From NCBI GenBank assembly GCA_030045175.1, contig JASIBM010000113.1, forward strand, positions 1 through 9,212: a DNA stretch of 9,212 nt, read 5' to 3'. Source of the DNA: Streptosporangiaceae bacterium (GTDB taxonomy: Bacteria > Actinomycetota > Actinomycetes > Streptosporangiales > Streptosporangiaceae). Below the pieces are notes generated by a model that was given only the letters and a program-made list of their open reading frames with translations, was not told the DNA's origin and searched no databases. The translations under genes were made by a program, and so were the position numbers. Positions 6,156 to 9,212 of this stretch are shown here, piece after piece; position 1 is the first letter of the stretch; every line of letters starts with the position of its first letter.

Positions 6156-6184
6156 ATTGTGCATCTGCATGTGCATATGCACAA
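6156..6184 (-). promoter_or_regulatory. Candidate promoter and overlapping operator of the 77-aa gene
   Basis: A perfect 14-bp palindrome TGTGCATATGCACA (6170-6183) has an extra half-site TGTGCAT at 6158-6164, spaced 12 bp start to start. With one more base each side, TTGTGCAT (6157-6164) and ATGCACAA (6177-6184) also form an inverted pair. On the minus strand TTGTGC (6184-6179) and CACAAT (6161-6156) are separated by 17 bp and could act as weak -35 and -10 boxes, so the palindrome would cover the promoter core. Repression by a dimeric DNA-binding protein is the natural reading. No regulator gene is in the window. The palindrome is seen directly; the promoter and its control are inference. 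Confidence 0.45.
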
Positions 6185-6213
6185 CGGATTCGACTTATTG
6201 GGTCGCTCAGGCC

Positions 6214-6263
6214 CAGCGTGGGGCCCTTGCTGGCGTCAGAGCACCAGCATGGGCCCCACGTTG
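6214..6263. terminator. Long near-perfect hairpin downstream of the molybdenum hydroxylase operon
   Basis: Arms 6217-6233 and 6244-6260 pair over 17 positions with one T-T mismatch (6227/6250), enclosing the 10-nt loop CGTCAGAGCA. One G-T and two Watson-Crick pairs extend the stem to 6214/6263. No T-run follows on either strand. It lies 77 nt past the molybdopterin-subunit stop and just before the promoter proposed for the 77-aa gene, so a U-less hairpin terminator, described for actinobacteria, is the simplest reading. An RNA-stability element or protein-binding site is possible. Confidence 0.5.
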
Positions 6264-6297
6264 TTGGTAGCGACACGATCGTCGCCTGAGACAGAGT

Positions 6298-6310
6298 CCC
6301 ATGTAATGGG
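6298..6310. repeat. Small inverted repeat in the AT-rich 3' flank of the molybdenum hydroxylase gene
   Basis: CCCAT-GTA-ATGGG forms a 5-bp palindrome between the molybdopterin-subunit stop (6340) and the long hairpin. The surrounding 6298-6360 is clearly AT-richer than the rest of the window and includes a run of seven T at 6348-6354. Confidence 0.35.
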
Positions 6311-6339
6311 CGGAATGCGTAGAACTAATTGTTCATATT

Positions 6340-8652
6340 TTAAGTAGTTTTTTTGGTTTTCTGGCGAGGGATGGCCAGTGCCGCCGCCGGCGCCGGCAGG
6401 TGCGGCAGGAGGTGCTCGACGGCGATCGGCAGTTCCCTTGGCCGGTGACCGGTGGCGTGGTAGACCGCGTTCGCGATGGCGGCGGCGGCGCCGACCTGCC
6501 CGACTTCGCCGATGCCCTTGACCCCGAGCGGGCCGGTGACGTCGTCGCGGACCTCGATCAGCTCGACGTCGACGTCGGGCGCGTCCGCGTTGACAGGCAC
6601 CAGGTAGTCGCCGAGGCTGGCGTTGGCCCAGCGGCCGAGGCTGGTGTCCATGCGGGTGCCCTCGAGCAGGGCCTGGCTCATGCCCCAGAGCATGCCGCCC
6701 ATGAGCTGGCTGCGGGCCGTCTTCGGGTTCAGCACCCGGCCCGGCGCGAACGCCCCGGTCAGGTGCCTGACCCGGACGATGCCGAGGTCGGCGTCGACGG
6801 CCACCTGGGCGAACTGGGCGCCGAAGGTCAGCAGTCCGTACGGGGTGTCAAGCGGCGGCGGGTCCCAGCTGCCGGTCGCCTCGGCGTCGGTCATGCCGTG
6901 CCGCCGCATCAGGCTCGCGTACGTCTCGCCAGCGCCGTCGTCCCCCGTGAGCGTCATCAGGCCGCCGGCCACGACGACGCTGGCCCGGTCCGCGCCGTGC
7001 AGCGGTGACCGGCCGTCGCCGACGGCCAGCGCGACGAGCTGGTCGCGCAGCGCTACGGCGGCGTTGTGCACGGCTGCGCTGACCATCATCGCGCCGTTCG
7101 AGCCGACCGGCGAGCCCGTCGCAGGCAGCTCGGTGTCGCCATATTCGAAACGCAGGCGGCTCATATTAATGCCGAGACCGTCGGCGGCCACCTGCGCCAT
7201 GACGGTCGCCATCCCGGTCCCGAATTCGGTCGTCGAGGTCTGCACGACAGCCGTGCCGTCGGCGTGCATGCGCGCCCGCGCCCGCTGGGTGCGCATGACG
7301 AACGCGACCGGATACGCGGCCGCGGCCACCCCGGTGCCGATCAGCCAGTTCCCTTCGCGCTGGGAGCGAGGGCTGGGGTCGCGCCCGGCCCAGCCGAAGC
7401 GCCGGGCGCCGCGCTCGAAGCACTCGCGCAGCCCGTGACTCGACCACGGGTGCCCGGTGTCCGGGTCGACGTCGGCGATGTTGCGCAGCCGCAGCTCGAT
7501 CGGGTCGACGCCGAGCTCGCCGGCTAGCTCGTCCATCGCGCACTCAAGCGTGAAGACGCCGAGTGACTCACCGGGCGCGCGCGTGAACGTGGGCGTCATC
7601 GTGTTACCGCGCACCAGGCGGTGCTCTCCCTCGAAGCTGGGGCAGGCGTAAAGCCTGGAGGCGACGCCGAAGGCCGGCTCGGCCCAGTCGTCGAAGGGCG
7701 AGGTGACGGAGATCTTGTGATGGCGGATCGCGACCAGCTTGCCCTGGCGGGAGGCGCCGAGCTGAATGCGGTGTTCCTGCTGCTCGCGGTGCCCGCACGA
7801 GGTGAACATCTGGCTGCGGGGCAGGGCCAGCCGGACCGGGCGCCCGACGTGGCGGGCCGCGAGCGCCGTCAGCGTCACGTGCGGCCAGACCATCGCCTTG
7901 CAGCCGAACGCCCCGCCGACGTAGCTGGCCAGCACCCGGATCGCCGACGGCGAGATGCCGAGCTGAGCGGCAACGGTGAGCTGCACCGCCTTGATGCCCT
8001 GGCAGGAGTCGTAGAGCGTGAGCTTGTCACCGTCCCAGGCGGCGGTGGTGGTCAGCGGCTCGAGCGGGTTGTGATGGTTGGCGGCGAACCGGAACGAGGC
8101 GTCGACGCGAATGCTGGCGGCTGCGAGCCCGCCTTCGGCATCGCCGCGCCGCACCTGCGCAGGCACCCGGCCTGCGTAGAGCCTGTCGGGCCGGTAGGAG
8201 CCGGCGCGGCCCTGGTCGATCGTGGTGACCGACGGCGTCTGCGCGTAGCTGACCCGCACCAGCGTCGCCGCGTGCTGCGCCTGCTCGAGGCTGCCTGCGA
8301 CCACGATCGCGACCGGCTGGCCTGCGTAGTGCACGATCGCGTCCTGCATGGGAAAGAACGTCTCGCCCGGTGCCGGGCCGCCCGGCAGGGACGTGGCGAG
8401 CGGCACCTGGTTCACCTTCGGCAGGTCGCGGTGGGTGATTATCGCGATCACGCCGTCGGCGCGCCGCGCCGTGGCCGTGTCGATGGAGGTGATCTTGCCG
8501 CTCGCCACCTCGGCGCCGACGATCTGGGCGTGGGCCAGGCCGGGCAGCGCGATCTCGCCGGAGTAGCGCGCGGCGCCGGTGACCTTGGCCGGGCCATCGG
8601 CCCGGCTGATCTCCTGGCCGATGACCCCGGTGGCCGGGCCGGTCCCTGTCAT
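6340..8652 (-). CDS. Xanthine dehydrogenase/aldehyde oxidase family molybdopterin-binding subunit (PaoC/YagR-type)
   Basis: Large catalytic subunit (770 aa) of a molybdenum hydroxylase, which oxidises aldehydes or N-heterocycles with water as oxygen source and passes electrons to FAD and Fe-S partners. ATG 8652 overlaps the FAD-subunit stop as ATGA; the frame is open further upstream, but that part lies within the FAD gene. The N-terminal domain begins with ISRADGPAKVTGAARYSGEI (15-34) and contains YAGQPVAIVVA (109-119). The cofactor domain follows: NPLEPL (195-200), GGAFGCK (246-252), RAPGE (358-362), and FTLECAMDELA (367-377), with P-x-ELRLRN after it. Near the C-terminus are LNPKTARSQLMGGMLWGM and GIGEVG, whose E716 corresponds to the catalytic Glu of the family, then AAIANAVYHATG. 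The motif order and ending closely follow E. coli PaoC. GGAFGCK replaces the commoner GGGFGGK. A Lys/Thr-rich tail of about 15 residues extends past the usual end. There is no signal peptide. The substrate is not predictable. Confidence 0.93.
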   Translation of the reverse strand: MTGTGPATGVIGQEISRADGPAKVTGAARYSGEIALPGLAHAQIVGAEVASGKITSIDTATARRADGVIAIITHRDLPKVNQVPLATSLPGGPAPGETFFPMQDAIVHYAGQPVAIVVAGSLEQAQHAATLVRVSYAQTPSVTTIDQGRAGSYRPDRLYAGRVPAQVRRGDAEGGLAAASIRVDASFRFAANHHNPLEPLTTTAAWDGDKLTLYDSCQGIKAVQLTVAAQLGISPSAIRVLASYVGGAFGCKAMVWPHVTLTALAARHVGRPVRLALPRSQMFTSCGHREQQEHRIQLGASRQGKLVAIRHHKISVTSPFDDWAEPAFGVASRLYACPSFEGEHRLVRGNTMTPTFTRAPGESLGVFTLECAMDELAGELGVDPIELRLRNIADVDPDTGHPWSSHGLRECFERGARRFGWAGRDPSPRSQREGNWLIGTGVAAAAYPVAFVMRTQRARARMHADGTAVVQTSTTEFGTGMATVMAQVAADGLGINMSRLRFEYGDTELPATGSPVGSNGAMMVSAAVHNAAVALRDQLVALAVGDGRSPLHGADRASVVVAGGLMTLTGDDGAGETYASLMRRHGMTDAEATGSWDPPPLDTPYGLLTFGAQFAQVAVDADLGIVRVRHLTGAFAPGRVLNPKTARSQLMGGMLWGMSQALLEGTRMDTSLGRWANASLGDYLVPVNADAPDVDVELIEVRDDVTGPLGVKGIGEVGQVGAAAAIANAVYHATGHRPRELPIAVEHLLPHLPAPAAALAIPRQKTKKTT

Positions 8653-9212
8653 CGGCCCGGTCCCGTCGGGAGGGTCATGAGGGTCGTGCAGGCCCGGACG
8701 ATGGCCCGCTGCGCGAGGTCGACCTTGAACGCGTTCTGCGGCGTCGGCGTGGCCTGGTCCAGTTCGTCGCGGGCGGCGGCGGCGAAGCTGGCGGCGTCGG
8801 CCCGCCTGCCGAGCAGCACCCGCTCGGCGCGGCGCGCCCGCCACGGCTTGGTGCCGACCCCGCCGAGCGCCAGGCGAACGTCGGCGACGGTGCCGTCCTG
8901 CGTGCGCAGCGCGGCCGCGACGGACACCAGGGCGAACTCATACGACTCGCGGTCACGTACCTTCAGGTAGACCGACCGCCGCGCGAAGCGCGTCGCAGGC
9001 ACGTCGATCGCGGTGATCAGCTCGCCGCGGCTGAGCGGGTGCTCGCGCTCGGGGGTGTTCGCAGGGAGCAGGAAGAAGTCGTCGATCGCGATCGCCCGCT
9101 CGCCGCCCAGGCCGCGCGTGTGCACCACCGCGTCCAGGGCGACCAGCGCGACGGCGACGTCCGACGGGTGGGTGGCGATGCACTTGTCGCTGGTGCCCAA
9201 GATGGCGTGCCC
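8649..9212 (-). CDS. FAD-binding subunit of the molybdenum hydroxylase (PaoB/YagS-type), C-terminal part
   Basis: The last 187 residues of the medium subunit, which relays electrons from the molybdenum centre through FAD. The frame is open to the right edge, so the gene is cut there; a TTG at 9200 is only an internal Leu. The first visible residues, GHAILGTSDKCIATHPSD, match the conserved segment after the FAD domain core in PaoB-like proteins. The Cys in KCIATHPSD aligns with the region where PaoB-type subunits carry an extra [4Fe-4S] cluster (from memory of the family; the other cysteines would lie outside the window). Then come an SRGELITAIDVPA strand, YLKVRDRESYEFALVSVAAAL (the FAD-subunit C-terminal domain signature), LALGGVGTKPWRARRAE, and the closing NAFKVDLAQRAIVRA. 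TGA overlaps the ATG of the molybdopterin subunit (ATGA), indicating coupled translation at matched levels. An iron-sulfur (PaoA-type) gene is expected upstream beyond the right edge. Confidence 0.93.
   Translation of the reverse strand, partial: GHAILGTSDKCIATHPSDVAVALVALDAVVHTRGLGGERAIAIDDFFLLPANTPEREHPLSRGELITAIDVPATRFARRSVYLKVRDRESYEFALVSVAAALRTQDGTVADVRLALGGVGTKPWRARRAERVLLGRRADAASFAAAARDELDQATPTPQNAFKVDLAQRAIVRACTTLMTLPTGPGR

Noticed and set aside
6158..6183. CRISPR-like or tandem repeat array from repeated TGCAT units
   Set aside because: There are only three short half-sites within 26 bp and no spacers, which fits an operator and not an array.
6109..6276. 56-residue N-terminal extension of the 77-aa membrane protein
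   Set aside because: It would translate the long hairpin and the palindrome, lacks a good RBS, and gives a Cys/Trp-containing sequence unlike the rest. The ATG at 6108 has GGGAGGAG.
8653..8844. 64-residue N-terminal extension of the molybdopterin subunit
   Set aside because: It lies out of frame inside the FAD-subunit gene and is Arg-rich nonsense. Family homology begins just after the ATG at 8652, which overlaps the FAD stop as ATGA.
7621..8970. 449-aa plus-strand open frame opposite the molybdenum hydroxylase subunits
   Set aside because: It is a shadow of two strongly recognisable minus-strand genes and shows no RBS or family motifs.

Overview
The window comes from a high-GC actinobacterium. 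The coding DNA is strongly GC-biased at third codon positions. Shine-Dalgarno sites are strong GGAGG types, GTG starts are used, and protein composition is typical of soil actinomycetes. No rRNA, tRNA, CRISPR, insertion sequence or phage gene is visible. The content is metabolic and secretory, apart from a few small proteins and a possible nucleotidyltransferase.

Layout. (1) Positions 1-1700, minus strand: an amidase-signature enzyme (start 1700), followed by the first 130 residues of a secreted subtilisin-type (S8) peptidase that leaves the window at its left edge. The two share one reading frame with no stop codon between them, yet the peptidase has its own ribosome binding site, GTG start and signal peptide. 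The joining segment looks intergenic, with inverted repeats and relaxed third-position base use. (2) Positions 1701-1882: a divergent intergenic region. (3) Positions 1883-5388, plus strand: a tight three-gene operon of an APC-type 12-TM permease, a calcineurin-like metallophosphoesterase and a nucleotidyltransferase-fold protein, with gaps of 15 nt and 2 nt. (4) Positions 5473-6108, minus strand: two small actinobacterial-type genes, a soluble 115-aa protein and a 77-aa single-pass membrane protein. (5) Positions 6109-6339: a regulatory intergenic stretch with a perfect 14-bp palindrome just upstream of the 77-aa gene and a long, nearly perfect hairpin downstream of the next operon. (6) Positions 6340-9212, minus strand: the distal part of a molybdenum hydroxylase operon of the PaoABC/YagTSR type, with a complete molybdopterin subunit and the C-terminal 187 residues of the FAD subunit, which leaves the window at its right edge. 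The two overlap by ATGA.

How they may fit together (inference): the permease and the divergent amidase could serve uptake and hydrolysis of an amide or amino-acid-like compound. The metallophosphoesterase and nucleotidyltransferase-like protein look co-translated with the permease and form an uncharacterised module. The molybdenum hydroxylase would oxidise an aldehyde or N-heterocycle. Nothing links it functionally to the other genes.
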